The notes: generated from the sequence alone by a model not told the origin. Positions 18,014-27,711 are shown, counted from the stretch's first letter. The stretch is 45,419 bases of DNA from Klebsiella pneumoniae (GCA_945862325.1 CAMAXZ010000035.1:1-45419); one strand, 5' to 3'. Made by a program: numbers and translations.

Positions 18014-21000
18014 TCAGGGCGCGCAGCCGGTGCTGGTGCAGGAGCCCGTCACGTCGTCGCCGTAGCCGTCTTCGTCGAAGCTCGGGCGCGAGGTCGCGCC
18101 GCCCACGCCGACGTCGAGCGCGGCGGACGCGGCGTTGTCGTTGGACCCCGAGCCGAAGTCGCAGGTGTCGTAGTCGAACACCGACCCATCGGACACCACG
18201 TGCACGCCGCCGCTGTAGGTGGCGTCGTTGGTGATGAACCCGAAGCTGCGTCGGGTGGACGCGCCGAGGCAGGTGAGCTCTCCGCCGGCACGCACGTACG
18301 CGCCGCCACCCAGATCCGTGGCGTAGTTCCCCGACACCTCGACGTCGGAGAGGGACACCGGCGCCCCGGACACGTACAAACCGCCGCCGAAATCAGCGGA
18401 GTTTGCCGTGATCTCCCCGTCCACCATGTCGAAGCTCCCACCGACCACGGCCACGCCACCCCCGTAGTCCCCCGCGCCCGCCTCGATCGTGCAGGCGTAC
18501 GCGGACACCGCGCCGCCGGACACGTACACGTCGCCTCCGTATCGTGACGTGCCGTCGAAGTACCCCGACCCGGACGACAGCGTAAAGCCAGCGTCGGTGC
18601 TGGCATCTCCGAGGGTGACGACCGCGCCCGAGCCGGTCACGTTCAGGATCGGCCGCGTCGACGAGCTGCCCGTGAGGACCGTGGACCCGGCGCCGTTCCG
18701 GCTGCGGAAGTTGACGTTGACCGACGACGCCACGTTGATCGCCACCGCGTACGTGCCGTCGCAGAAGACGTACTGTCCCGCTTGGGCCGCGAGTGTCCCG
18801 CTGGCGGACACGGACGTGTACACGCCGCTCGCATAGCGATGCACAACCCCATCGTCGCTCGACCACGACGCGGCGCAATTGTTCCAGGCGCCGTCGCAGA
18901 GCTCGATCGCGCCGGGGTAGCTGAGCGCGGAGGTGTCGTCGCAGTCGGTCGTCAGGTCGGTGTTCGTCCCTTCGTTTGCGTCGGAACAATCGGTGTCGGA
19001 CGAGGCGCGCGTGTCGCCCGCGGTGTCCAGGTACCCGTCGTTGTCGTCGTCGTCGTAGCAGACCTCGGCGCCGTCGCAGCTCTCGTCGTCGCCGTTGCCG
19101 ACGGTCTCCGTCGCGCCCGGGTAGTCGTCGGCGTCGGCGTCGTCGCAGTCGGTCGTGAGGTCGGTGCTCGTGCCTTCGTTCGCGTCTGCGCAGTCGGTGT
19201 CGGTCGACGAGCGCGTGTCGCGCGCGGTGTCGAGGTACCCGTCGTCGTCGTCGTCGTCATAGCAGATCTCGGCGTTGTCGCAATCTTCGTCGTCGCCGTT
19301 TCCGACGGTCTCGGTCGCGCCGGGGTAGTCCGTCGCCGACGTGTCGTCGCAGTCGGTCGTCAGGTCGGTGTTCGTGCCTTCGTTCGCGTCCGCGCAGTCG
19401 GTGTCGGTCGACGAGCGCGTGTCGCCGGCGGTGTCGAGGTACCCGTCGTTGTCGTCGTCGTCGTAGCAGACCTCGACACCGTCGCAGCTCTCGTCGTCGC
19501 CGTTGCCGACGATCTCGGTCGCGCCCCCGTAGTCGCCGGAGTCCGCGTCGTCGCAGTCCGTCGTCGGGTCGGTGTTCGTGCCTTCGTTCGCGTCGGCGCA
19601 GTCGGCGTCGGTCGACACGCGCGTCGCGCCCGACGCGTCGAGGAACCCGTCGTCGTCGCCGTCGTCGTTGCAGACCTCCACACCGTCGCAGTCCTCGTCG
19701 GCGCCGCTGCCGATGATCTCGGTCGCGCCGGGATTTGCCCCCGAGTCGGCCTCGTCGCAGTCGGTCGTCGGGTCGGCGTTCGTGCCCTCGTTCGCATCGG
19801 CACAGTCGGTGTCCGACGACGCGCGCGTGTCGCCCGACGCATCGAGGTACCCGTCGTCGTCGTCGTCTTCGTAGCAGACCTCCCCGCCGTCGCAGTCCTC
19901 GTCGTCGCCGTTGGCGGTGATCTCCGTCGCCCCTGGAAAGTCTCCCGAATCGGCGTCGTCGCAATCGCCCGTGGGGTCGGCGTCCGCGCCCTCGCCCCCA
20001 TCGTCGCAGTCCAGATCGATCGACGCCACGGTGTCGCCGAGGTCGGACCGCACGCCGTCCCCGTCGGCGTCCGCCCAACAGAGCTCGATGCCGTCGCAGT
20101 CGGCGTCCACGCCGTCCGCGACGCCCTCCGCGACGCCCGGGTTCACCGTCGCGTCCGCCTCGTCGCAATCCCCGCCGACGTACGCCTCGCCGGGGTCGTC
20201 GCAGTCCGCGTCGGCGGAGGCGATTCGGCCGTCGCCCCACCCGTCTCCGTCGAGGTCCTCGAAGCAGTCGTCGACGCCGTCGCAGTTCGCGTCCACCCCG
20301 TCGCCGGGCGGGTCGTCGCTCTCCGGGTTCACCGCGCCGTCGGCGTCGTCACAATCGCCGCCCACCGTGGCGTCGTAGGGCGCGAGCAATGCGCATGCCA
20401 TGGACTCGGTACCATCCGCGCCCCAACCGTCACGGTCGGCGTCGACGAACACGAACACGCCCCCTACGGCGTCCCCCACGTCCACGGGGTCGCCGTCGCA
20501 GTCGTCGTCCGCCTCGGTGGCGCAGTCCTCGAGCGCGACGAACGCGTTCACGGCGGGATCGCCGTCCTCGCAGTCGCCGCCGCCGAAGGTGTCGGCGTCG
20601 TCGCCATCGCCGTCGCGATCGAAGTCGGAGCCCCCGTCGCACGCTTCGTCGATCCCGGTGTACCAGAGCTCGACCGCCGCGGGGTTGACGTTCGGGTCCA
20701 GGTCGTCGCAGTCCGTGCCCCGCACGCCATCACGGTTCGGCCAGGCGTCGGTAGGGAACGCGTCCTCGTCGGCGTCGAAGTCGTCGTCGCCCCCGCAGTC
20801 GGCGTCCACGTCGTCGTACGGCGTGTCCGCGGCCCCGGGCGACACCTCGGCGGCGGCGAGGGGCGGGCGACCGTTCACCGGCGTGAACGCCGTCGGCACC
20901 GATCGTGGATCGTCCCAACAATCGCCCGCCGCGAGCTCGTCGACCCCGTCGCCGTCGCGATCGAGGCTGTAGGCGTAGTCGGCCACCGCGAAGCCGTCGC

Positions 21001-21601
21001 CGTCCTGGTCGGCGTCGTTTCCGTCGCAGTTCTGGTCTTCCCCGTCGTACCAGACCTCGGGGACGTCGGGGTTCGGGTACACCGTCGCGTCCGCGTCGTC
21101 GCACTCCACGCACGCGGCGAAGCCGTCGCCGTCGGCGTCCCACTCGGTGTCGGCGGCGCCGTCGCAGTTCGCGTCGCGTCCGTCGCAAACCTCGTCCGCG
21201 CCGGGGTAGGCGGACGCGTCTGCGTCGTCGCAATCGGCCGCGTTGGGGACAGACGGGCCGCTCGGGCGGCAGGTGCGATCCGCGCCGCCGTCGGGGTCGC
21301 CGAAGCCGTCGCCGTCGACGTCGACGTACCAGACCAGATCGACGTCCTCGTCGATCGCGCCGTCGCAGTCCTCGTCGCCTCGCCCACACGGATCTTCGGC
21401 GACCGCGGGGTGGATGTTCGGATCCCGATCGTCACAGTCGACGTCGTCGCCCCAGCCGTCTCCGTCCGCGTCGCGGTGCGCGCCCGCCGCCGTCTCCCCC
21501 GTGTCCGACGGACGCCCGACGACGCCACCGCACGCCACGAGCAGGGCAAGGACCGGCAGCAAGGACGTCACGTTCACCCGAGCGCGTGCGGAGTGTACCA
21601 C
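18014..21601 (-). CDS. Very long MopE-repeat / beta-helix lipoprotein
   Basis: About 1195 residues. A basic n-region and LLVACG form a lipoprotein signal if GTG at 21601 is the start (C24); GTG at 21577 is the shorter option. Residues 30-900 are MopE-type calcium-binding units (CDDxDxxxxPGAxE, CDGxxxxCDG, DxDGDGxG). The last part of this is five homogeneous 68-residue units, with a sixth, diverged, before them. The final 290 residues form a right-handed beta-helix of YGGGVAVVGG/FGGGLYVSG type. The C-terminus ends YGDDVTGSCTSTGCAP. It is probably a calcium-stiffened surface stalk carrying a beta-helix head. Confidence 0.9.
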   Translation of the reverse strand: MVHSARARVNVTSLLPVLALLVACGGVVGRPSDTGETAAGAHRDADGDGWGDDVDCDDRDPNIHPAVAEDPCGRGDEDCDGAIDEDVDLVWYVDVDGDGFGDPDGGADRTCRPSGPSVPNAADCDDADASAYPGADEVCDGRDANCDGAADTEWDADGDGFAACVECDDADATVYPNPDVPEVWYDGEDQNCDGNDADQDGDGFAVADYAYSLDRDGDGVDELAAGDCWDDPRSVPTAFTPVNGRPPLAAAEVSPGAADTPYDDVDADCGGDDDFDADEDAFPTDAWPNRDGVRGTDCDDLDPNVNPAAVELWYTGIDEACDGGSDFDRDGDGDDADTFGGGDCEDGDPAVNAFVALEDCATEADDDCDGDPVDVGDAVGGVFVFVDADRDGWGADGTESMACALLAPYDATVGGDCDDADGAVNPESDDPPGDGVDANCDGVDDCFEDLDGDGWGDGRIASADADCDDPGEAYVGGDCDEADATVNPGVAEGVADGVDADCDGIELCWADADGDGVRSDLGDTVASIDLDCDDGGEGADADPTGDCDDADSGDFPGATEITANGDDEDCDGGEVCYEDDDDDGYLDASGDTRASSDTDCADANEGTNADPTTDCDEADSGANPGATEIIGSGADEDCDGVEVCNDDGDDDGFLDASGATRVSTDADCADANEGTNTDPTTDCDDADSGDYGGATEIVGNGDDESCDGVEVCYDDDDNDGYLDTAGDTRSSTDTDCADANEGTNTDLTTDCDDTSATDYPGATETVGNGDDEDCDNAEICYDDDDDDGYLDTARDTRSSTDTDCADANEGTSTDLTTDCDDADADDYPGATETVGNGDDESCDGAEVCYDDDDNDGYLDTAGDTRASSDTDCSDANEGTNTDLTTDCDDTSALSYPGAIELCDGAWNNCAASWSSDDGVVHRYASGVYTSVSASGTLAAQAGQYVFCDGTYAVAINVASSVNVNFRSRNGAGSTVLTGSSSTRPILNVTGSGAVVTLGDASTDAGFTLSSGSGYFDGTSRYGGDVYVSGGAVSAYACTIEAGAGDYGGGVAVVGGSFDMVDGEITANSADFGGGLYVSGAPVSLSDVEVSGNYATDLGGGAYVRAGGELTCLGASTRRSFGFITNDATYSGGVHVVSDGSVFDYDTCDFGSGSNDNAASAALDVGVGGATSRPSFDEDGYGDDVTGSCTSTGCAP
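18955..19975 (-). repeat. 204 bp tandem repeat array, five units
   Basis: Five consecutive 204 bp units encode 68-residue blocks with CDDADSGDYPGATE, DDESCDG, CYDDDDNDGYLD, DTDCADANEGTNTD. They share the sequence and phase of the larger array at 24050-26293. Confidence 0.9.
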
Positions 21602-21611
21602 CGGCGTACGC

Positions 21612-21640
21612 TTGACGCGCTCGGGTCCGAACCGTACGGT
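21612..21640 (+). promoter_or_regulatory. Possible sigma-70 promoter of the RCC1-like gene
   Basis: TTGACG (21612-21617), a 17-base gap, and TACGGT (21635-21640) lie 20 to 49 bases before the ATG at 21661. The -35 matches five of six bases; the -10 is weak. The 59-base divergent gap must also hold a promoter for the minus-strand giant gene. Confidence 0.35.
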
Positions 21641-21660
21641 GGGGGAGACCGGAGCACACG

Positions 21661-23061
21661 ATGCGCGTCGTCCTTCCTCTCCTCGCCCTCGTCACCGGCT
21701 GCACCTGGCCGAAGGACCAGACCGGGAAGGACACCGCCTCGATCGAGGACACCGACAGCGGCGACACCGACGGTCCGGTCGACGGCGACGCCGACGGCGC
21801 CGCGGCGGACGTGGACTGCGACGACGCCGATCCCGAGGTCCACCCCGGCGCCCCCGAGGTGCCGGCGGACGGGCGCGACAACGACTGCGACGGCCTCGAG
21901 CACTGCTTCGACGACGACGACGGCGACGGCTACCTCGACGCCTCCGGCGACACGCGCAGCTCCGACGACGCCGACTGCGCGGACGCCAACGAGGCTGGCG
22001 CGGACGCCCCGCAGACCGACTGCGACGACACGAACGGCGCCGTCAACCCCGGCGCGGACGACGTGCCCGACAACGGCCTCGACGAGGACTGCGACGGCGC
22101 CTCCGCGTACACCCCTCGCGCCACGACCCCGGTCGCGCTGGGCCCCGACCACTACACCTGGCCCGGGCGCTTCGACCGGTTCCTCGACCAAGCGGGCGAC
22201 GCGTGCGAGGTGCCGATCGTCGCGAGCGTCGGTGCGGCGCTGTGCTACGTCGACACGGCGGATCGACTCCTGTGCGCCGGCGAGCTGTGGAGCACGGAGG
22301 CCACCTTCGGCCTCGAGTTCGTGGACACCGGCCTCACCGGCGTCGACCAGGTGTTCGTCGGCTTGACTCGGATGCTCGCGGTGGCGGACGGGGTGCTCTA
22401 CACCTTCGGCTCGAACCGCCGCGGCGCGCTCGGCGCGGGCGAGGCGGAGGATGTGCTCACCTTGACCCCGTGGGCGTTGCCGCAGCCGGTCGTGGGCGTC
22501 GCGTCGATCGCGAACGCGGTGTGCGCCCTCGACGAGGTGGGTTCGGCGTGGTGCTCCGGCTTCCGCTACGAGGACACCCCCACCGAGCAGACCGGCCCGT
22601 ACACCGGGTTCGGGGCGAGCGGGAGCGTGCTCGCGCTGGACGACCCCGACGCGTACGCGCTGGTGTCCGAGTACGGTGAGGTCGTTCGGGCGGCCGGGCT
22701 CGACGACGGCAGCGCGTTCACCTTCGGCGAACCCGGTCGCATCGCGTCCGCGGGCTACGGTGTCGTCGAGGCGGACGCGCTGATCGAATGGTACTGTTGG
22801 GTGGACGACGACGCGGCGTATCAATGCGCCAGCGTCGACGAACGCGAGCCGGACGTCGTGGTCGAACAGACGCCCTTCGACTTTCCCGCAGTCTGGGCCA
22901 GCGTGAGCTCGGCCGGCGCCCGCTACGCCATCGATCGCGAGGGCGCGATGTGGGCGGTGGGCCCGAACACCTACGGCGAGGTCGGCAACGGCACCCTCGA
23001 CGCCCTCACCGAGCCGACCGCGATCCTCCCGGCCGGCACCTTCGACCTCCGCTGCCGCTGA
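21661..23061 (+). CDS. Lipoprotein with MopE repeat and RCC1-like propeller
   Basis: 466 residues. MRVVLPLLALVTGC is a lipoprotein signal (C14), with a GGAG site six bases before the ATG. Residues 20-145 hold two to three MopE units, including one full 68-residue-type unit (CFDDDDGDGYLD...DADCADANEA). The rest has RCC1-like blades: VLYTFGSNRRGALGAG (about 240) and MWAVGPNTYGEVGNG (about 430), with degenerate blades between. It is a likely surface propeller. It sits on the opposite strand between the two giant relatives, ending 21 bases from the end of the second. Confidence 0.85.
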   Translation: MRVVLPLLALVTGCTWPKDQTGKDTASIEDTDSGDTDGPVDGDADGAAADVDCDDADPEVHPGAPEVPADGRDNDCDGLEHCFDDDDGDGYLDASGDTRSSDDADCADANEAGADAPQTDCDDTNGAVNPGADDVPDNGLDEDCDGASAYTPRATTPVALGPDHYTWPGRFDRFLDQAGDACEVPIVASVGAALCYVDTADRLLCAGELWSTEATFGLEFVDTGLTGVDQVFVGLTRMLAVADGVLYTFGSNRRGALGAGEAEDVLTLTPWALPQPVVGVASIANAVCALDEVGSAWCSGFRYEDTPTEQTGPYTGFGASGSVLALDDPDAYALVSEYGEVVRAAGLDDGSAFTFGEPGRIASAGYGVVEADALIEWYCWVDDDAAYQCASVDEREPDVVVEQTPFDFPAVWASVSSAGARYAIDREGAMWAVGPNTYGEVGNGTLDALTEPTAILPAGTFDLRCR

Positions 23062-23082
23062 CGGCGGCCGCCCCGAGGACGG

Positions 23083-26000
23083 TCAGAGGCAGCCGGTGGA
23101 GGTGCAGGTCACCGAGACGTCGTTGCCATAGGCGTCGTAGGCGAAGGTCGGCACCGACGAGGTCCCGCCGACGCCGACGTCGAACGCCTGGGTCGCGGTG
23201 TTGTCGGAGCCGCCGGTCCCGAAGTCGCAGTTGGTGGTCGTGAAGGTGCCGGTGCCCGCCACGAGGAACACGCCTCCGCCGTACTTCGCGTCGTTGTCGG
23301 TGAAGCCGAGATCCGCGGCGCTGCTGCTGCCGGAGCAGGTCATGGCGCCGGTGGCGATGTGCGCGCCGCCGCCGCGGCCGCTCGAGGCGGAGCCGTTGTT
23401 CGCGGTCACGATGACGTCGACCAGGGCGAGCGTCGACGAAGCGCCGGACAGGTAGAACCCTCCGCCGTCGGTCGCGGCCACGTTTCCGTCGACCGTGCTG
23501 TCCTGGATGGTGAACGAACCGCCCGTGACCGCGATGCCGCCGCCGAAGTCGGCGGCCCCGTCCGTGATGGAAGACCCGTACACCGCGGTCGTCCCCGCGC
23601 TCTGGTAGATGTTGCCGCCGTAGGTGTCCGTGCTGACCGCCCGCCCGAAGCCGCCGGAGACCGTGAACCCGTTGCCACCGGCCGCGTCGCCGATCGTCAC
23701 GTTCGCCGAGGCGTTCCGGATCGCGAACACCGACGTCGTTCCGGTCGTCCCGGCGTCCAACGTCGTCACCGCGTCGCCGCTGTAGCTCTCGAACGAGTAC
23801 GTGCCCGCCGACGCGATGTCGATGGCCGCGTAGTACGTGCCGTCGCAGAAGGTGTAGGCCCCCGCCGACGCGGTGAGAGAGGTCGTGGTCGTCGCCGTCG
23901 TGCTGACCGTCACCGCGGTGTAGGTGCTGCCGGTGAGGTGGTGGACCCTGTTGTTGTCGTTCGTCCACGACACGGAGCAGTTGTTCTGCTGTCCGTCACA
24001 GAGCTCCGGAGCGCCGGGGTACGCGAGCGCGTCGGTGTCGTCGCAATCGGTCGTGAGGTCGCTGTTCGTCCCTTCGTTCGCGTCGGAGCAGTCGGTGTCG
24101 GCCGACGACCGTGTGTCGGCCGAGGTGTCGAGGAAGCCGTCGTTGTCGTCGTCGTCGAAGCAGATCTCGGTGCCGTCGCAGCTCTCGTCGTCGCCGTTGC
24201 CGACGGTCTCGGTCGCACCCGGGTAGTCGGTCGCGGACGCGTCGTCGCAGTCGGTGGTGAGGTCGGTGCTCGTGCCTTCGTTGGCGTCGCCACAGTCGGT
24301 GTCGGTCGACGCGACCGTGTCGCCCGACGTGTCGAGGTACGTGTCGTTGTCGTCGTCGTGGTAGCAGATCTCGGCGTTGTTGCAGTCGTCGTCCTCGCTG
24401 TTTCCGACAATCTCGGTCGCGCCCGGGTACTCGGTGGCGTCGGCGTCGTCGCAGTCGGTCGTCAGGTCGGTGTTCGTCCCTTCGTTCGCGTCGGAGCAGT
24501 CGGTGTCAGACGAGGAGCGCGTGTCGGCCGAGGTGTCGAGGAACCCGTCGTTGTCGTCGTCGTCGAAGCACACCTCGGTGCCGTCGCAGCTCTCGTCGTC
24601 GCCGTTGCCGACGGTCTCGGTCGCGCCCGGGTAGTCGCCGGAGTCCGCGTCGTCGCAGTCCGTCGTCAGGTCGGTGTTCGTGCCTTCGTTCGCGTCGGCG
24701 CAGTCGGTGTCGGTCGACGCGACCGTATCGCCCGTCGTGTCCAGGTACGTGTCGTTGTCGTCGTCGTGGTAGCAGATCTCGGCGTTGTTGCAGTCTTCGT
24801 CGTCGCCGTTGCCGACGATCTCGGTCGCGCCGGGGTAGTCCGTCGCCGACGTGTCGTCGCAATCGGTCGTCAGGTCGGTGTTCGTGCCTTCGTTCGCGTC
24901 GGAGCAGTCGGTGTCGGACGAGGAGCGCGTGTCGGCCGAGGTGTCGAGGAACCCGTCGTTGTCGTCGTCGTCGAAGCACACCTCGGTGCCGTCGCAGCTC
25001 TCGTCGTCGCCGTTGCCGACGGTCTCGGTCGCGCCGGGGTAGTCGCCGGAGTCCGCGTCGTCGCAGTCCGTCGTCAGGTCGGTGTTCGTGCCTTCGTTCG
25101 CGTCCGCACAGTCGGTGTCGCTGGAGGTGCGGGTGTCGCCCGCGGTGTCGAGGTACCCGTCGTTGTCGTCGTCGTCGTAGCAGATCTCCGTACCGTCACA
25201 GCTCTCGTCGTCGCCGTTGCCGACGGTCTCGGTCGCGCCCGGGTAGTCGCCGGAGTCGGCGTCGTCGCAGTCGGTCGTCAGATCGGTGTTCGTGCCTTCG
25301 TTCGCGTCGGTACAGTCGGTGTCCGTCGACGCGATCGTGTCGCCCGTCGTGTCCAGGTACGTGTCGTTGTCGTCGTCGTGGTAGCAGATCTCGGTGCCGT
25401 CGCAGCTCTCGTCGTCCTGGTTGCCGACGGTCTCTGTCGCGCCCGGGTAGTCGCCGGAGTCCGCGTCGTCGCAGTCCGTCGTGAGGTCGGTGTTCGTGCC
25501 TTCGTTCGCGTCGGCACAGTCGGTGTCGCTCGACGTGCGGGTGTCGCCCGCGGTGTCGAGGTACCCGTCGTTGTCGTCGTCGTCGTAGCAGATCTCGGTG
25601 CCGTCGCAGCTCTCGTCGTCGCCGTTGCCGACGGTCTCGGTCGCGCCCGGGTAGTCGGTCGCCGACGCGTCGTCGCAGTCGGTCGTCAGGTCGCTGTTGG
25701 TGCCTTCGCTCGTGTCGGTACAGTCGGTGTCCGACGACAGGCGCGTGTCGCCCGTGGTGTCGAGGAACCCGTCGTTGTCGTCGTCGTCGTAGCAGATCTC
25801 CGTACCGTCGCAGCTCTCGTCGTCCTGGTTGCCGATGGTCTCGGTGGCGCCCGGGTAGTCGCCCGAGTCCGCGTCGTCACAGTCGGTCGTCAGGTCGGTG
25901 TTCGTGCCTTCGTTGGCGTCGGCGCAGTCGGCGTCGGTGGACGAGCGGGTGTCGGCCGTGGTGTCGAGGAAGGCGTCGTTGTCGTCGTCGTCGTAGCAGA

Positions 26001-27711
26001 TCTCCGCGCCGTCGCAGCTCTCGTCGTCGCCGTTGCCGACGATCTCGGTCGCGCCGGGGTAGTCGCCGGAGTCGGCGTCGTCGCAGTCGGTGGTCGGGTC
26101 GGTGTTGGTGCCCTCGTTGGCGTCGGTGCACGCCACGTTCGACGAAAGGCGCGTGTCGGCCGTGGTGTCCAGGTACCCGTCGTTGTCGTCGTCGTCGTAG
26201 CAGATCTCGGCGCCGTCGCAGCTCTCGTCGTCCTGGTTGCCGATCGTCTCGGTGGCACCCGGGTAGTCGCCGGAGTCGGCGTCGTCACAGTCGGTCGAGA
26301 CGGTGACGTCGAATTGGGTGGTCGAATCCGCCTGGCACTGACGGTGGTACGACGTGGACAGGCCGTACCCGTCGTTGTCTCCGTCGAAGTAGTAGATCTC
26401 GGAGTCGGCGTCCGTGCTCGCGATGTCGTCGGGGTCGTTCGTGTCCCCGTCGCAGTCGTCGTCGTACGTGGTGCCACAATCTTCGTATTCGACGAGGGAG
26501 TTCTGGGTCGGCCGGCTGTCGTTGCAGTCCCCGCCGCCGTAGGCCTCCGCGTCGTCGCCGTCGTAGTCCTGGTCGTAGTCGGACTGATCGTCGCAGTCGC
26601 CGTCGATGCCGTCGTACCAGGTCTCGGTCGCACCGTAGTAGACCGAGCCGTCGTCGTCGTCGCAGTCCGCGCCGAACGCGCCGTCGCGGTCGGCCCAGAG
26701 GTCGGTCCGCTGTGCGTCGGCGTCGGCGTCGAAGTCGTCGGTGGCGGTGTCGCAGTCGGCGTCCACGCCGTCGTAGTAGGTCTCGATGGCGTCGGGGTGG
26801 ACCTCCCACGCCTCCGGCTGGGCGAAGCCGTTGATCGCGTCGAAGTCGGTCGCGATGGCGGTCGGGTCGTCCCAGCAGTCGCCGGAGATGAAGTCTGCGA
26901 CGTCGTCGCCGTTGCGATCGAGCGAGTACGGATAGTCGGCCACGGCGTAGCCGTCGCCATCCTGGTCGGCGTCGTTGCCGTCACAGTTCTCGTCTTCGCC
27001 GTTGTACCAGATCTCTTCGACGTCGGGGTTCGGGTACACCGCGCCGTCGGTGTCGTCACACTCCTCGCACCACGCGTACGTGTCGCCGTCGGAGTCGAAG
27101 TCGTCGGCCGCGTCGCAGTTCTGGTCGACGCCGTCGTACCATTCGTCCTGCGCGCCCGGGAACACCTCGGCCGGGTCGGGCAGCTCGCCCGCGCCGGAGC
27201 AGGTGTCGGCCACCGTGAAGTCGTCGGACACGTCGTCGAAGCAGTCGTCGCCGACCGACGCGTCGCGCTGGGCCCACGTCGCGGTGTCGAAGCCGTCGCC
27301 GTCGTTGTCGAAGTCGGTGTCGGCCGCGCAGTCGGCGTCGATGCCGTCGTACACGACGTCGGCCGCGCCGGGGTACACGTCCGCCGCCGCGACCTGCGGG
27401 AGCCCGTTGAGAGCGACGAAGTCGGCGGGGATCGCGTCCGGATCGTCCCAGCAGTCGTCGCCGCCGGCCTCGACCGCGTCGTGGCCGTCCTTGTCGAGGT
27501 CGTTGTCGTTGTCGCCCGCGCAGTCGGCGTCGACGCCGTCGTAGCCGGTGTCCTCGGCGCCGGGATGGATGGCCGCGCCGGTCTCCGGGTTGTCGTCGCA
27601 GTCGCCCTGCGCGACGGTCCAGCCGTCCCCGTCGGCATCGTACGTGGCCGTCCACTCGGTTCCGCAGCCGGCAACGAGGAAGGCGAGAGGGGTGAGGTAC
27701 CAGCCGCGCAT
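23083..27711 (-). CDS. Giant MopE-repeat / beta-helix lipoprotein
   Basis: About 1542 residues. ATG at 27711 has GGAG nine bases upstream; lipoprotein signal MRGWYLTPLAFLVAGC (C16). Residues 30-470 are varied MopE units (CDDNPETG..., CWDDPDAIP, CDGNDADQDGDGYA). Residues 475-1220 are eleven near-identical 68-residue units. The last 300 residues are a beta-helix (YGGNIYQSAG, FGGGIAVTGG, GGGFYLSG). The end, YGNDVSVTCTSTGC-L, matches the paralogue at 18014. The protein is extremely acidic and clearly calcium-dependent by motif. A cell-surface, possibly adhesive, fibre is inferred. Confidence 0.9.
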   Translation of the reverse strand: MRGWYLTPLAFLVAGCGTEWTATYDADGDGWTVAQGDCDDNPETGAAIHPGAEDTGYDGVDADCAGDNDNDLDKDGHDAVEAGGDDCWDDPDAIPADFVALNGLPQVAAADVYPGAADVVYDGIDADCAADTDFDNDGDGFDTATWAQRDASVGDDCFDDVSDDFTVADTCSGAGELPDPAEVFPGAQDEWYDGVDQNCDAADDFDSDGDTYAWCEECDDTDGAVYPNPDVEEIWYNGEDENCDGNDADQDGDGYAVADYPYSLDRNGDDVADFISGDCWDDPTAIATDFDAINGFAQPEAWEVHPDAIETYYDGVDADCDTATDDFDADADAQRTDLWADRDGAFGADCDDDDGSVYYGATETWYDGIDGDCDDQSDYDQDYDGDDAEAYGGGDCNDSRPTQNSLVEYEDCGTTYDDDCDGDTNDPDDIASTDADSEIYYFDGDNDGYGLSTSYHRQCQADSTTQFDVTVSTDCDDADSGDYPGATETIGNQDDESCDGAEICYDDDDNDGYLDTTADTRLSSNVACTDANEGTNTDPTTDCDDADSGDYPGATEIVGNGDDESCDGAEICYDDDDNDAFLDTTADTRSSTDADCADANEGTNTDLTTDCDDADSGDYPGATETIGNQDDESCDGTEICYDDDDNDGFLDTTGDTRLSSDTDCTDTSEGTNSDLTTDCDDASATDYPGATETVGNGDDESCDGTEICYDDDDNDGYLDTAGDTRTSSDTDCADANEGTNTDLTTDCDDADSGDYPGATETVGNQDDESCDGTEICYHDDDNDTYLDTTGDTIASTDTDCTDANEGTNTDLTTDCDDADSGDYPGATETVGNGDDESCDGTEICYDDDDNDGYLDTAGDTRTSSDTDCADANEGTNTDLTTDCDDADSGDYPGATETVGNGDDESCDGTEVCFDDDDNDGFLDTSADTRSSSDTDCSDANEGTNTDLTTDCDDTSATDYPGATEIVGNGDDEDCNNAEICYHDDDNDTYLDTTGDTVASTDTDCADANEGTNTDLTTDCDDADSGDYPGATETVGNGDDESCDGTEVCFDDDDNDGFLDTSADTRSSSDTDCSDANEGTNTDLTTDCDDADATEYPGATEIVGNSEDDDCNNAEICYHDDDNDTYLDTSGDTVASTDTDCGDANEGTSTDLTTDCDDASATDYPGATETVGNGDDESCDGTEICFDDDDNDGFLDTSADTRSSADTDCSDANEGTNSDLTTDCDDTDALAYPGAPELCDGQQNNCSVSWTNDNNRVHHLTGSTYTAVTVSTTATTTTSLTASAGAYTFCDGTYYAAIDIASAGTYSFESYSGDAVTTLDAGTTGTTSVFAIRNASANVTIGDAAGGNGFTVSGGFGRAVSTDTYGGNIYQSAGTTAVYGSSITDGAADFGGGIAVTGGSFTIQDSTVDGNVAATDGGGFYLSGASSTLALVDVIVTANNGSASSGRGGGAHIATGAMTCSGSSSAADLGFTDNDAKYGGGVFLVAGTGTFTTTNCDFGTGGSDNTATQAFDVGVGGTSSVPTFAYDAYGNDVSVTCTSTGCL
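24050..26293 (-). repeat. 204 bp tandem repeat array, eleven units
   Basis: Eleven contiguous units of 204 bp. 24481-24696 and 24889-25104 are 216 bp copies exactly 408 bp apart with two mismatches. The alternation of three subtypes (CYDDDDNDGYLD, CFDDDDNDGFLD, CYHDDDNDTYLD) shows two-unit duplications superposed on the single-unit period. Confidence 0.95.

Noticed and set aside
18782..22366. Very long open frame on the plus strand (1194 codons)
   Set aside because: It is antisense to the MopE repeat gene; the missing stops follow from the GAC/GTC-rich repeat. The translation is a Val/Arg/Gly run without domains.
24050..26293. Tandem repeat considered as a CRISPR or other non-coding array
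   Set aside because: The period is 204 bp, in frame, without unique spacers, and encodes MopE units.
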